DNA of 14,532 nucleotides from MFAQ01 sp964592455 (lineage in GTDB: Bacteria > Patescibacteriota > Microgenomatia > UBA1400 > MFAQ01), in the NCBI GenBank assembly GCA_964592455.1, contig CAZQDQ010000015.1:1-14532 (forward strand). The letters run 5' to 3'. Both the position numbers and the translations under genes were made by a program. The notes under the pieces were generated by a model. It was not told where the DNA came from and ran no database searches. It saw only the letters and a program-made list of their open reading frames with translations. Numbering within the stretch: the first letter of the stretch is position 1; every line of letters starts with the position of its first letter. Positions 6,650-13,454 of this stretch are shown piece after piece.

Positions 6650-6951
6650 AGTACTTGATTTTCTAGTTTTTTGAGACGAGCAGAATTTACCATAGATTCC
6701 TGATCTAGTCTGACGTTTTCCTTTATTATGTGGTCTTCAAATACTTGAATTTCGTCTACTATTTTGCGTCTATGATCTTCGAACTTGTCATCCAGGCTGG
6801 CGCTTAGACTAGACTGTAGCCTCTTCTCTGTCTTTATCAGTTCACTGGCAAGCTTTTCATCAAAATGTTTAGCTAGTTCTTCTCTGGTCCTTTTGGACTC
6901 TGTTTTTATCAAATGGATTAGAGTGACGATGTCGCTTTGCTTTTGGTCCAT
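6640..6951 (-). CDS. Small coiled-coil protein of unknown function
   Basis: Not recognised. From the ATG at 6951 the protein has 103 aa; a TTG 15 nt further upstream would add five residues (Met plus four Leu) and looks less likely. The chain is strongly charged and helical, with few Pro or Gly, and most of it (for example TREELAKHFDEKLASELIKT) suits a coiled coil. No signal peptide or membrane segment is visible. No Shine-Dalgarno is seen. A TATTAT (6957-6962) ends 5 nt before the ATG, but no -35 partner was found. It diverges from the cupin gene across 56 bp and ends beside the ileS -10 element. A structural or scaffold role is possible, but nothing in the sequence shows one. Coding is supported by amino-acid composition and an uninterrupted frame. 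Confidence 0.65.
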   Translation of the reverse strand: MDQKQSDIVTLIHLIKTESKRTREELAKHFDEKLASELIKTEKRLQSSLSASLDDKFEDHRRKIVDEIQVFEDHIIKENVRLDQESMVNSARLKKLENQVLSN

Positions 6952-7007
6952 AAGTAATAATAGCAAATTAGGTATAAGATGGGAGTGTTTAGTAATTAAA
7001 ATAAAAA

Positions 7008-7394
7008 ATGACAGGATATTTTGCCAACATTGAGAAAGAAACCATTAAAAATAATAATTTTAGGAAAGTACTATATACAGGGAAGTTTTCCCAACTGGTT
7101 GCCATGTCGCTTTTACCCGGGGAAGATATTGGGGAGGAAGTACATGAGCATGTTGACCAATTTTTTCGATTCGAAGTAGGGGAGGGGAAGGCAGTTTTGA
7201 ATGGAGAAGAAGTTATATTTAAAGCTGATGATGTGGTGATAGTTCCCGCTGGCACGCGACACAATATTATTAATACTTCTGTAAGTGAGACTCTAAAACT
7301 TTATACCATATATTCCCCTGCTAACCACCCAGAAGGCACGATTCACACTACCAAAGCCGAAGCTATGGAAGCAGAACAGATGGAGCACCACTAA
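7008..7394 (+). CDS. Single-domain cupin protein, possibly metal-binding
   Basis: A 128-aa small beta-barrel protein of the cupin superfamily, and the only plus-strand gene in the window. Cupin motif 1 is GEEVHEHVDQFFRFEVGEG (42-60), with His46 and His48 and an acidic or amide residue (Asp50, Gln51 or Glu56) as candidate metal ligands. Motif 2 is FKADDVVIVPAGTRHN (71-86), with His85. A tail rich in Glu and His (EAEQMEHH) follows. It resembles a widespread family of stand-alone cupins of unknown substrate, so a specific reaction cannot be assigned. No signal peptide is seen. It has no Shine-Dalgarno. A TATAAG at 6973-6978 could be a -10 box but has no clear -35. A terminator lies just after the stop. 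Confidence 0.92.
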   Translation: MTGYFANIEKETIKNNNFRKVLYTGKFSQLVAMSLLPGEDIGEEVHEHVDQFFRFEVGEGKAVLNGEEVIFKADDVVIVPAGTRHNIINTSVSETLKLYTIYSPANHPEGTIHTTKAEAMEAEQMEHH

Positions 7395-7402
7395 ATTTGG
7401 GC

Positions 7403-7446
7403 AAAAAAATAGCCTGCCGATTTGACTCGACAGGCTTCATGTTTTT
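7403..7446. terminator. Bidirectional terminator between convergent genes
   Basis: AGCCTG (7411-7416) pairs with CAGGCT (7431-7436), extended inside by CG/CG after one mismatch, around an ATTTGACT loop. On the plus strand a T5 run follows at 7442-7446, ending cupin transcripts. On the minus strand the hairpin is followed by T7 (7409-7403), ending transcripts of the 292-aa membrane protein gene. Confidence 0.85.
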
Positions 7447-8323
7447 ACTTAACCCAAAGGCTAAACCAACTTCCAGGCTTACACATTCCCAAACTAACTT
7501 GATCTTGTGTAGCCAATAAGGTTGTGCCACTGAGGTTGACTTTGTCAGCTGAGATCAGCCAGTTACCCCTTCCACCTTCAAATAGCACAAACGCGAGCGT
7601 GGTTCCGGCCGGAATCTCCAAAGGTTCAACATCAAAAACCTTGCATTTTACTTCGTCTACTTGATGGTAACCGTCAAGTGACGGTACTTCCATCCAACCT
7701 TGGTCCGTAGGGTGACCATCTAGAACGACAACCTTTATTAAGTAACTGGGCTGTTCTATTGGAGTAGAAGGCGTGGCACTTGCAGAAACTTGAACGGTTG
7801 GCGATGCAACTGGCAGAGGTGTTGGTGTTTGAGTGGGTGCTGCAGTCGGCGGAATAACGGTGGGCTCTATTAACTTGCCGTTGCAGATGTCGCCAACCAT
7901 TATTTCTTCTCCAACTTCCAAGTATCTTAGAGTTGGATCAGATCGAGTACAAGAGTACTCTTTCTCGACCAGCTTTGTTTCAGGCTGAAAATTTACTCCT
8001 GATGCTTTGAGGATTTGGATGGCGCTTAGCACAACAACCACTATAAAGATTGCGACAGGAATCACCCAGCCGCTTCCGCTACCATCAATTTTACTTCTTG
8101 CTCGCGCCTCTCCGACTTTCTTATATAACTCCCCCATCGCTTTAATGAACTTAAAGTTTGTTAGTTCCCTAATTTCTCCATCTATGCGAGCATTTCCAGT
8201 AAAAAGATACTTGATACCTCCCCCATTAAGAATGAACATAGCAAATACCAAAAACAGAATTACCAGCAACACTATTAAAAGTGCAGGGTGAATTCCAAGA
8301 AAACTTGCCAAGGCGTTGATCAT
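7445..8323 (-). CDS. Membrane-anchored protein with extracytoplasmic C-terminal domain, unknown function
   Basis: Not recognised. The 292-aa chain has a hydrophobic segment at about 12-33, a basic 50-residue stretch (34-85) that should be cytoplasmic, and a second segment at about 86-107. This predicts a C-terminus outside the membrane. Residues 108-152 include Cys125 and Cys147. Residues 153-192 form a low-complexity linker dominated by Pro, Thr, Ala and Ser (PTVIPPTAAPTQTPTPLP and onward). Residues 193-292 are beta-rich with Trp and Gly and two further cysteines, Cys227 and Cys281. Four outer cysteines could form two disulfides. The start is well supported by AAGGAG (8330-8335) 6 nt before the ATG. 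It has its own promoter. The layout suggests a surface protein that presents a domain away from the membrane. Confidence 0.88.
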   Translation of the reverse strand: MINALASFLGIHPALLIVLLVILFLVFAMFILNGGGIKYLFTGNARIDGEIRELTNFKFIKAMGELYKKVGEARARSKIDGSGSGWVIPVAIFIVVVVLSAIQILKASGVNFQPETKLVEKEYSCTRSDPTLRYLEVGEEIMVGDICNGKLIEPTVIPPTAAPTQTPTPLPVASPTVQVSASATPSTPIEQPSYLIKVVVLDGHPTDQGWMEVPSLDGYHQVDEVKCKVFDVEPLEIPAGTTLAFVLFEGGRGNWLISADKVNLSGTTLLATQDQVSLGMCKPGSWFSLWVK

Positions 8324-8329
8324 GTCTCT

Positions 8330-8335
8330 CTCCTT
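8330..8335 (-). promoter_or_regulatory. Strong Shine-Dalgarno of the 292-aa membrane protein gene
   Basis: AAGGAG on the minus strand, 6 nt before the ATG at 8323. It is the only clear Shine-Dalgarno seen before any gene in the window, so it both fixes this start and marks the gene as different from its neighbours. Confidence 0.85.
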
Positions 8336-8373
8336 CTTTTTGAATTTTTAATCCCCCTTGGCGGAGGCGCGAT

Positions 8374-8390
8374 GTGAAGCTTAGCTTCAC
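8374..8390. repeat. Perfect inverted repeat downstream of a promoter
   Basis: GTGAAGCT (8374-8381) and AGCTTCAC (8383-8390) are perfect reverse complements around one central T. The repeat starts about 5 nt after the likely transcription start of the 292-aa membrane protein gene. It could be an operator for a dimeric repressor or a hairpin at the 5' end of the transcript. It has no T run on either side, so it is not an intrinsic terminator. Confidence 0.7.
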
Positions 8391-8401
8391 TGATTGCAGG
8401 A

Positions 8402-8430
8402 AATATACCACAAAACAGGCATAAAGTCAA
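8402..8430 (-). promoter_or_regulatory. Sigma70-type promoter of the 292-aa membrane protein gene
   Basis: On the minus strand TTGACT (8425-8430) and TATATT (8402-8407) are separated by exactly 17 bp. Each matches the consensus at five of six positions, making this the best complete promoter in the window. It begins 3 nt after the dinB stop codon. Transcription should start near 8395, giving a leader of about 70 nt that carries the inverted repeat and the Shine-Dalgarno. Confidence 0.8.
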
Positions 8431-8433
8431 GTG

Positions 8434-9663
8434 TTATGGGATATTTCCAAAACCTATGGCGTCTGGGGCGTGCTGACTGGTGCCAAGCATGGAGGCTGGA
8501 AAGATGGTAAAACTCCCCCAGCGAGATTTGATCTTATCTAGGCTTATGTTGAGGTCTAGCTTGCGCTCTATAGGCTCAAACAAAGAAAGCTGCAGAGAGT
8601 TGATTGGAGAGAGTTTAAAGCAAGTTAGGCTTAGATTGCGAACTGGTAGCTTGGGAAATTTATCTAAAAGCTGCTTGGTTAGTTTGAAAATATCACTACT
8701 GTCAAAAACAGCTCTAGCAAAGCTTAAGTGCTGGTTGTGACTTGTGCCATTTTGATATCTAAGACTAAGGTGAATACCTTGAGAAGAGAGAGACTTTTTG
8801 CGGAGCCTGAGACTTACTTTTTCGGCTAGCTTGGCTAAAATGGCCTTGGTTTGCTCTGAGCTTTGACTGGCTTTAGGTAAAGTATAGGTGTGTCCGATAC
8901 TTTTAATCTTAGTAGTATCCCACAAGCCAGCGTCATACCCCCTAAGGCGTTGATACCAATAGACGGAGAAAATAGAATGAAGCGCCTCATTGATTTTGTA
9001 AGTGTCAGCTTGGTAAAGGTCAAGAACATTGTGGATACCGACCATGTTAAGCCTGGTGTCTGTTTTAGTATTAATACCGGTTAGGTCAGTTAATTTTAGC
9101 TTTGAATAAACGTGTAAATAGTTTTGAAAATTAATTTCTTCGAGGCCATCTGGTTTTTTTAGGTTACTGGCTACTTTGGCTAAATAAGCGCTGGGGGCCA
9201 AGCCAACTGAGACAGTTAAATAATCCCCTACTTGTTTTTTGATTTCCTGTTTTATTTCCCAAAAAAGGCTCTTTAGGTTTAAGTTTTTGCTTTTGAAAGT
9301 TGTAAAGTCTAAGAGAAACTCGTCGATAGATTTGGCGGTAACGCTGGGGCAATAATTTTCTAAAAGTTTTTTGATTTGTTTATGAACAAAACGATATTTG
9401 GGCGGGTCGGAAACTAAAGAAATTAAGTTTGGACAAAGCTTTTTTGCCTGATGATACCTCATACCGGTTTTGACACCAAACTTTTTTGCCTCGTAGGAGC
9501 TAGCCAATACACACCCCTTGTCGGCATTATAGGCGGTAACGGCAACGGGTTTAAAACGCAAAAAGGGATTGGCTTGCTGTTCGACACTGGCAAAACAGGA
9601 GTTAAGGTCTAAGTGAGCAAAAGCAGACGGTGACTTATTGAAGATTTTAGTTTGTGATTCCAT
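8434..9663 (-). CDS. dinB: Y-family DNA polymerase (DinB/UmuC-like) with clamp-binding motif
   Basis: A translesion DNA polymerase that copies damaged templates with low fidelity. The first catalytic box is HLDLNSCFASVEQ (17-29), with metal ligand Asp19 and Phe24 in the steric-gate position. The second is KSIDEFLLDF (111-120), with Asp114 and Glu115. All three carboxylates are present, so this is an active polymerase rather than an ImuB-type inactive paralogue. A helix-hairpin-helix thumb region follows (LTDLTGINTKTDTRLNMVGI, 191-210), then the little finger. QLSLF (358-362) matches the beta-clamp-binding consensus and is followed by a conserved-looking tail ending IGFGNIP. At 409 aa it is longer than E. 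coli Pol IV (351 aa). The start overlaps the upstream small gene by 17 nt, so the two are probably coupled. No LexA box was seen. Confidence 0.95.
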   Translation of the reverse strand: MESQTKIFNKSPSAFAHLDLNSCFASVEQQANPFLRFKPVAVTAYNADKGCVLASSYEAKKFGVKTGMRYHQAKKLCPNLISLVSDPPKYRFVHKQIKKLLENYCPSVTAKSIDEFLLDFTTFKSKNLNLKSLFWEIKQEIKKQVGDYLTVSVGLAPSAYLAKVASNLKKPDGLEEINFQNYLHVYSKLKLTDLTGINTKTDTRLNMVGIHNVLDLYQADTYKINEALHSIFSVYWYQRLRGYDAGLWDTTKIKSIGHTYTLPKASQSSEQTKAILAKLAEKVSLRLRKKSLSSQGIHLSLRYQNGTSHNQHLSFARAVFDSSDIFKLTKQLLDKFPKLPVRNLSLTCFKLSPINSLQLSLFEPIERKLDLNISLDKIKSRWGSFTIFPASMLGTSQHAPDAIGFGNIP

Positions 9664-9907
9664 CAGAAACTTCTTCTAGTGTCCAAGATAACTTTTCAGT
9701 GTCTAAAGAGAGGCGTAAAAAAGTAGCGTTGCTAACTAAAGAAAAAACATGGTAGAGTTTACGGCCATCTCTTACAATGTGCCGAAGACCTACCTGAGTT
9801 ACTGGGTAGACTTTGTTGTGCCAGATGATTTGTTCTGGTTTGGCCTTACCTAAGTAGTGATCGAAAACCATTTTGACACTAACAGATTCGGATATTTTTT
9901 GGGTCAT
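9647..9907 (-). CDS. Small dinB-partner protein, DUF6504-like
   Basis: An 86-aa soluble protein rich in beta-forming segments (VKMVFDHY, EQIIWHNKVYPVTQVG, KLYHVFSLVS, TFLRLSLDTEKLSWTLEEV). This pattern, with a Trp before the Y-x-V strand and a closing strand ending in W-x-L, resembles DUF6504 proteins. From memory, those are often encoded beside dinB in Actinobacteria and related bacteria. The assignment is by eye and tentative. The gene ends 17 nt inside dinB in another frame, which suggests coupled translation and a shared role in translesion synthesis. No catalytic residues or membrane segments are apparent. Confidence 0.75.
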   Translation of the reverse strand: MTQKISESVSVKMVFDHYLGKAKPEQIIWHNKVYPVTQVGLRHIVRDGRKLYHVFSLVSNATFLRLSLDTEKLSWTLEEVSDGITN

Positions 9908-9913
9908 AAAAAT

Positions 9914-9942
9914 AGTTTACCCAAAGAAAAGACGAAAGTAAA
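9914..9942 (-). promoter_or_regulatory. Weak candidate promoter for the dinB pair
   Basis: The 37-bp gap after the DUF4342 gene holds TTTACT (9937-9942), a 17-bp spacer and TAAACT (9914-9919), then 6 nt before the ATG. Each hexamer matches at only four of six positions. The spacing fits a leaderless start like that proposed for rplU. It may be chance. Confidence 0.25.
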
Positions 9943-9944
9943 GA

Positions 9945-10208
9945 TTATTTATTGCGTTCGACGGAGATAGTGCAGTCACCTACTAAGGCAGCAATAGCGC
10001 CAAAACCGGCTAAAACCGGTAAAAAGAAAACACCAATAACACCCGCCGTTAGTGGAAACTGAAAGAGGGTTTTACCGCTGCTATTTTTGACTAATATATG
10101 ACGGACATTCCCCTCTTTGACTAAATTTTTTATAGTATTGACTACATCCTTACCAGAAACTTTGAACTCTTCGGTTTTCTTAAAAGACTTCTTCTTGAAT
10201 TTCTTCAT
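9945..10208 (-). CDS. DUF4342 family membrane protein
   Basis: An 87-aa protein with a very basic N-terminus (MKKFKKKSFKKTEEF), a middle section matching DUF4342 (VSGKDVVNTIKNLVKEGNVRHILVK at 17-41, then the G-x-x-L-F-Q-FPL turn), and a hydrophobic segment at about 53-75 (AGVIGVFFLPVLAGFGAIAALVG). The family is named from memory of its EGNVRRIxIK and PLTxGV patterns. Its function is unknown; some family members carry a ubiquitin-binding-like N-terminal helix, which is not obvious here. The ATG is 1 nt after the ftsZ stop, so it is co-transcribed with the division genes. This placement hints at a membrane-related accessory role, which remains inference. Confidence 0.85.
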   Translation of the reverse strand: MKKFKKKSFKKTEEFKVSGKDVVNTIKNLVKEGNVRHILVKNSSGKTLFQFPLTAGVIGVFFLPVLAGFGAIAALVGDCTISVERNK

Positions 10209-10209
10209 A

Positions 10210-11379
10210 TTAATATTTGTTTCTTAAAAAAGTGGGGATGTCTAAATCATCTTCGATACTTATTTCTTGGTGGTCGACTTTGAATTTGCTAGAGGGGCTT
10301 GACTGAGGCTTTACCTCTTCTTTGGTAACTACTGGTTCTGGAGATGATTTGGAATACTCCTCGGCGGGTGAGCTACTAAAAAAATTAGTCCCTCTGGAAA
10401 CACTGCCGAAATGCCTTCTGGATTCATCAAAACCGGCGGCAATAACAGAAATCTGAACGTCATCGCCCATATCCTCTCTAATTGAAGCTCCAAAAATAAT
10501 GTTGGCGTCTGGGTCTGCCGACTGGGTAATAATAGTGGCGGCATCATTGACTTCATTCATTGTCAAATTTTTTCCACCGGTGATATTGAAAAGTATCCCC
10601 CGAGCACCTTCTATACTTGTCTCCAAAAGAGGAGAGCTGATGGCCATATTGGCTGCAAGCATAGCTCTTTTTTCTCCAGTGGCACGACCAACTCCCATAA
10701 GTGCAGAACCGGCATTGGTCATAACAGACTTTACATCGGCAAAGTCAACATTGATAAGACCGGGAACAGTAATAAGATCAGAGATACCCTGGACACCTTG
10801 ACCTAAGACGGAATCAGCAGTTTTAAACGCATCTAACAACGATTGATCTTTTTTGACTACATCCATAAGGCGCTGATTTGGAATAACTATTAGAGTATCA
10901 ACATTATCTTTTAGCTTTTCGACACCCTCTTCTGCCTGGACACGGCGTCTGGCGCCCTCGAATAGGAATGGTTTTGTAACAACGGCAACGGTGAGTGCCC
11001 CAATTTCTTTTCTAGCTATCTCAGCAATAACAGGAGCCGCACCAGTTCCAGTTCCACCACCTTCTCCAGCCGTAATAAAAACCATATCAGCCCCCAAAAG
11101 TACTTCTTTAATCTTTTCTCTTGATTCTTCAGCAGCTTGAGCTCCGACTTCTGGATTTGATCCGGATCCTAACCCTTTAGTGTTTTTTTCACCTATTTGA
11201 AGTTTTATATCGGCACTACTTGCAAGCAATGCTTGCATGTCAGTGTTTACAGCAATAAATTCTACTCCTTTAATTTTTCCAGAGGAAATCATCGAGTTTA
11301 TGGCGTTGTTACCTCCGCCTCCAACGCCCAAAACTTTTATTTTGGCAAAAGTATTTGTGTCCGGTTTTACAAGTCCCAC
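10210..11379 (-). CDS. ftsZ: Cell division GTPase FtsZ
   Basis: The tubulin-like GTPase that forms the Z ring at mid-cell. The 389-aa protein has the N-terminal loop GVGGGGNNAIN (18-28), the tubulin signature GGGTGTG (107-113) and the T7 synergy region NVDFADVKSVM (210-220) that completes the GTPase site of the neighbouring subunit. The residue before the signature is Glu (AGEGGGTGTG) where most FtsZs have Met. After residue 325 comes a Ser/Pro/Glu-rich linker, then the C-terminal peptide DIPTFLRNKY (380-389), which binds FtsA. The start is GTG at 11379, one nt after the ftsA stop; no other Met occurs before residue 30, so GTG is the only reasonable choice. There is no Shine-Dalgarno. Confidence 0.98.
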   Translation of the reverse strand: MGLVKPDTNTFAKIKVLGVGGGGNNAINSMISSGKIKGVEFIAVNTDMQALLASSADIKLQIGEKNTKGLGSGSNPEVGAQAAEESREKIKEVLLGADMVFITAGEGGGTGTGAAPVIAEIARKEIGALTVAVVTKPFLFEGARRRVQAEEGVEKLKDNVDTLIVIPNQRLMDVVKKDQSLLDAFKTADSVLGQGVQGISDLITVPGLINVDFADVKSVMTNAGSALMGVGRATGEKRAMLAANMAISSPLLETSIEGARGILFNITGGKNLTMNEVNDAATIITQSADPDANIIFGASIREDMGDDVQISVIAAGFDESRRHFGSVSRGTNFFSSSPAEEYSKSSPEPVVTKEEVKPQSSPSSKFKVDHQEISIEDDLDIPTFLRNKY

Positions 11380-11380
11380 T

Positions 11381-12655
11381 TTAGGGTAAAAATGATTTAA
11401 TAAAGTCGATTACCTTGTTGGCAAGTTTCTGCCCAGGAATCCCCTTTATCATACCAGAGAAATTCATTTTGGAACTGCTCTGTTCATTTTTGTTTTTTAG
11501 ACCATACAAAACGAGCCCAGCGGCTGTTGCCGAAATAGGTGTGTTGATCTCATCTGTCATGCCGGATAAACCACTAGGAATTCCGACTTTTGCTGGCAAC
11601 TGCATAACGCGGCGACAGCTTTCGGTAGCAAGAACAGTAAGTGAGCCGCCACCAGTAATTACGACCCCGGCAGGAGACTGCCCTTGAAACCCTGATTGCT
11701 TTACAACTTGATTGACCATAGTAAAAATTTCGTTTAGCCTTGGGCGGATTATACCTTCGACTATCGTTTTTCTGGAGACGGATTTTGTTTCTTCGCTGAT
11801 GCCTAGTTTTAACAAATCAATTTCGTCAGAAGGCTTACTATCTGAGTCACTCTTTTCTGTTTTTGGCTTGGAAACAAAGTATTTTACCTTTTCGGCACTG
11901 TCGACACTAATTTGCAAACCAATGGCAATGTCGTCACTGATTTTTTTAGCCCCAATTGGAATAACAGATGAGTAAACGCAAGAACCTTCTAAGAAAACGC
12001 AAACACTGGTTGTTCCGCCGCCAATATCAACAAGAATGACACCAAGGTCCTTATCTGTATCTGTAAGAACAGCCTCTGCAGAAGCAAGACCTGTAAAAAC
12101 GATACCACTAACATTAACTCCTATATCGCTTACACAACGGGTAACATTTTTTATGGCAGGTGAAAGGCCGGTAATAAGATGGGCCTCTGTTTCTAGACGA
12201 ATACCAGACATACCAGTTGGGTCTTTTATACCCTTTTGGCTATCAACGATGAATTCGCTTGGCAGAACATGAATTATTTCTCGGGATGTTGGGAGAGAAA
12301 CAGCTCTTGCTGCTTCAATAACTCTAAAGACATCATCTGAAGTAATCTCTTGCTCTGTTTCCCTAATGGCAACTAAGCCGTGGGAGTTTTGAGACTGGAT
12401 ATGTTCACCAGAGATAGAAACGAAGGCTGAGTCCATACCAAAACCAGCCATTCTTTCCGCTGCTTCTACACAGTCTGTTATAGCCTCGACACACTCTTCG
12501 ATATTAACAATTTGACCTTTTTTTACTCCTCTGCTTGGGACAGTTGCAACACCAACAACGTTTGTCTTGACACCGTCCTGGGATGGGACTGTAATAAGGC
12601 AGGTTATTTTGCTTGAGCCGATATCTATTGCGTTTATTCCTGGTGTTTTTGCCAT
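11381..12655 (-). CDS. ftsA: Cell division protein FtsA (actin-like membrane tether)
   Basis: An actin-fold ATPase that anchors FtsZ filaments to the membrane and recruits later divisome proteins. Phosphate-1 is AIDIGSSKITCL (9-20), phosphate-2 is LVDIGGGTTSVCVF, and the adenosine motif is GVVITGGGSLTVLA. The SHS2 (1C) domain lies around residues 85-165. The C-terminus LANKVIDFIKSFLP is a short amphipathic helix of the expected membrane-targeting type, separated from the core by a polar linker. At 424 aa it is normal in length. A Ser/Lys/Asp-rich insertion (KPKTEKSDSDSKPSDEID) sits in domain 2B and probably forms a surface loop. Single-nt gaps separate it from ftsQ and ftsZ, indicating one transcript. 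Confidence 0.97.
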   Translation of the reverse strand: MAKTPGINAIDIGSSKITCLITVPSQDGVKTNVVGVATVPSRGVKKGQIVNIEECVEAITDCVEAAERMAGFGMDSAFVSISGEHIQSQNSHGLVAIRETEQEITSDDVFRVIEAARAVSLPTSREIIHVLPSEFIVDSQKGIKDPTGMSGIRLETEAHLITGLSPAIKNVTRCVSDIGVNVSGIVFTGLASAEAVLTDTDKDLGVILVDIGGGTTSVCVFLEGSCVYSSVIPIGAKKISDDIAIGLQISVDSAEKVKYFVSKPKTEKSDSDSKPSDEIDLLKLGISEETKSVSRKTIVEGIIRPRLNEIFTMVNQVVKQSGFQGQSPAGVVITGGGSLTVLATESCRRVMQLPAKVGIPSGLSGMTDEINTPISATAAGLVLYGLKNKNEQSSSKMNFSGMIKGIPGQKLANKVIDFIKSFLP

Positions 12656-12656
12656 G

Positions 12657-13454
12657 TTATCTTATTATCGGGTTCGTATACCTTAAGTCGATGATTTTTG
12701 GGTCCTTTTTTATTGTAGTAAGAAAACCCAATGATTGTAAAGACTTTAGTAGCTTTTGCTCTTCATAGTCTGTACTTATAATGATATCTGGTCGCCCGTC
12801 TTGTGCAAAGTATACATTGTTATCTAAAAAATAAACACCAGATACATCTGTGTAGGTCAAAACAGTTTTAATTAGTTTGTGGGCAGACATATACCAATTT
12901 GAGTCTTTTTTTTCTTGAGTGATCACATAAATTTGAGAACTGGTAGTAGACATAGTTTCATAATATCCGTTTGGAAATACTTTTAAGCTTATTAGTTGGA
13001 TATTTTTCATCCAGTCACCTATTTCCAGGCTGGGTTTTAAAAAAAACCCGGCGGATTCACTGGATAAAGGAGTTTTTTCCATGCTTAGCTCTAACTTTTC
13101 TTTAGAAATTGCGGAGTTAAAAATGAAAAAATCAACAACCGAATGAAAGTCGACAACAACTGTGTTTAGGTTTTCTGTTCTAATGATAATCTTTTGATAT
13201 TTACCAGTTGCACTGAGTGTGTTGACTATTTTTTTTCTGTTTAGCCCCAAAAGACTATTACTTACCAGTTTGCGCGCGGCATGGCAGTCTGCATCTTCAA
13301 AAGTTTGACCATCTATGTAGCAATAAACATTCTCTATTTGGGTAAACTTGAAACCTGCTAAAAGAATCGCAAGTAAGATAACAACATAAAAAGCAGGCTT
13401 TCTTTTATAGTAAAGCCATTTTTTGCAATTCAAGATAAATTTTTTCAACCGCAT
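12657..13454 (-). CDS. ftsQ: FtsQ/DivIB-like division protein
   Basis: A bitopic membrane protein that links the cytoplasmic and wall-synthesis parts of the divisome. The 265-aa chain has a short basic cytoplasmic tail, one transmembrane helix at about 21-38, and an extracytoplasmic part. Just outside the membrane, the POTRA-like start carries Cys45 and Cys57 (ENVYCYIDGQTFEDADC), which could form a disulfide. SNSLLGLN (66-73) matches the FtsQ consensus. The C-terminal strand IDLRYTNPIIR matches the typical FtsQ end. Overall similarity to E. coli FtsQ is low, and the call leans on these motifs and on position before ftsA. The only ATG start overlaps murG by 50 nt; a TTG at codon 3 or 8 would shorten the overlap. 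Confidence 0.9.
   Translation of the reverse strand: MRLKKFILNCKKWLYYKRKPAFYVVILLAILLAGFKFTQIENVYCYIDGQTFEDADCHAARKLVSNSLLGLNRKKIVNTLSATGKYQKIIIRTENLNTVVVDFHSVVDFFIFNSAISKEKLELSMEKTPLSSESAGFFLKPSLEIGDWMKNIQLISLKVFPNGYYETMSTTSSQIYVITQEKKDSNWYMSAHKLIKTVLTYTDVSGVYFLDNNVYFAQDGRPDIIISTDYEEQKLLKSLQSLGFLTTIKKDPKIIDLRYTNPIIR

Noticed and set aside
6785..7264. Open frames opposite the coiled-coil gene (6785-7033, plus) and opposite the cupin gene (6989-7264, minus)
   Set aside because: They mirror the codon pattern of the real genes. The cupin motifs on the plus strand and the helical charged protein on the minus strand are better supported.
7747..7868. Possible tandem repeat in the Pro/Thr-rich stretch of the membrane protein gene
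   Set aside because: The repetitiveness is only in amino-acid composition; no DNA unit repeats regularly, so it is a linker and not a repeat array.
8434..9663. Y-family polymerase as an inactive ImuB-type paralogue
   Set aside because: All catalytic carboxylates (Asp19, Asp114, Glu115) are present, and no imuA or dnaE2 gene is nearby.
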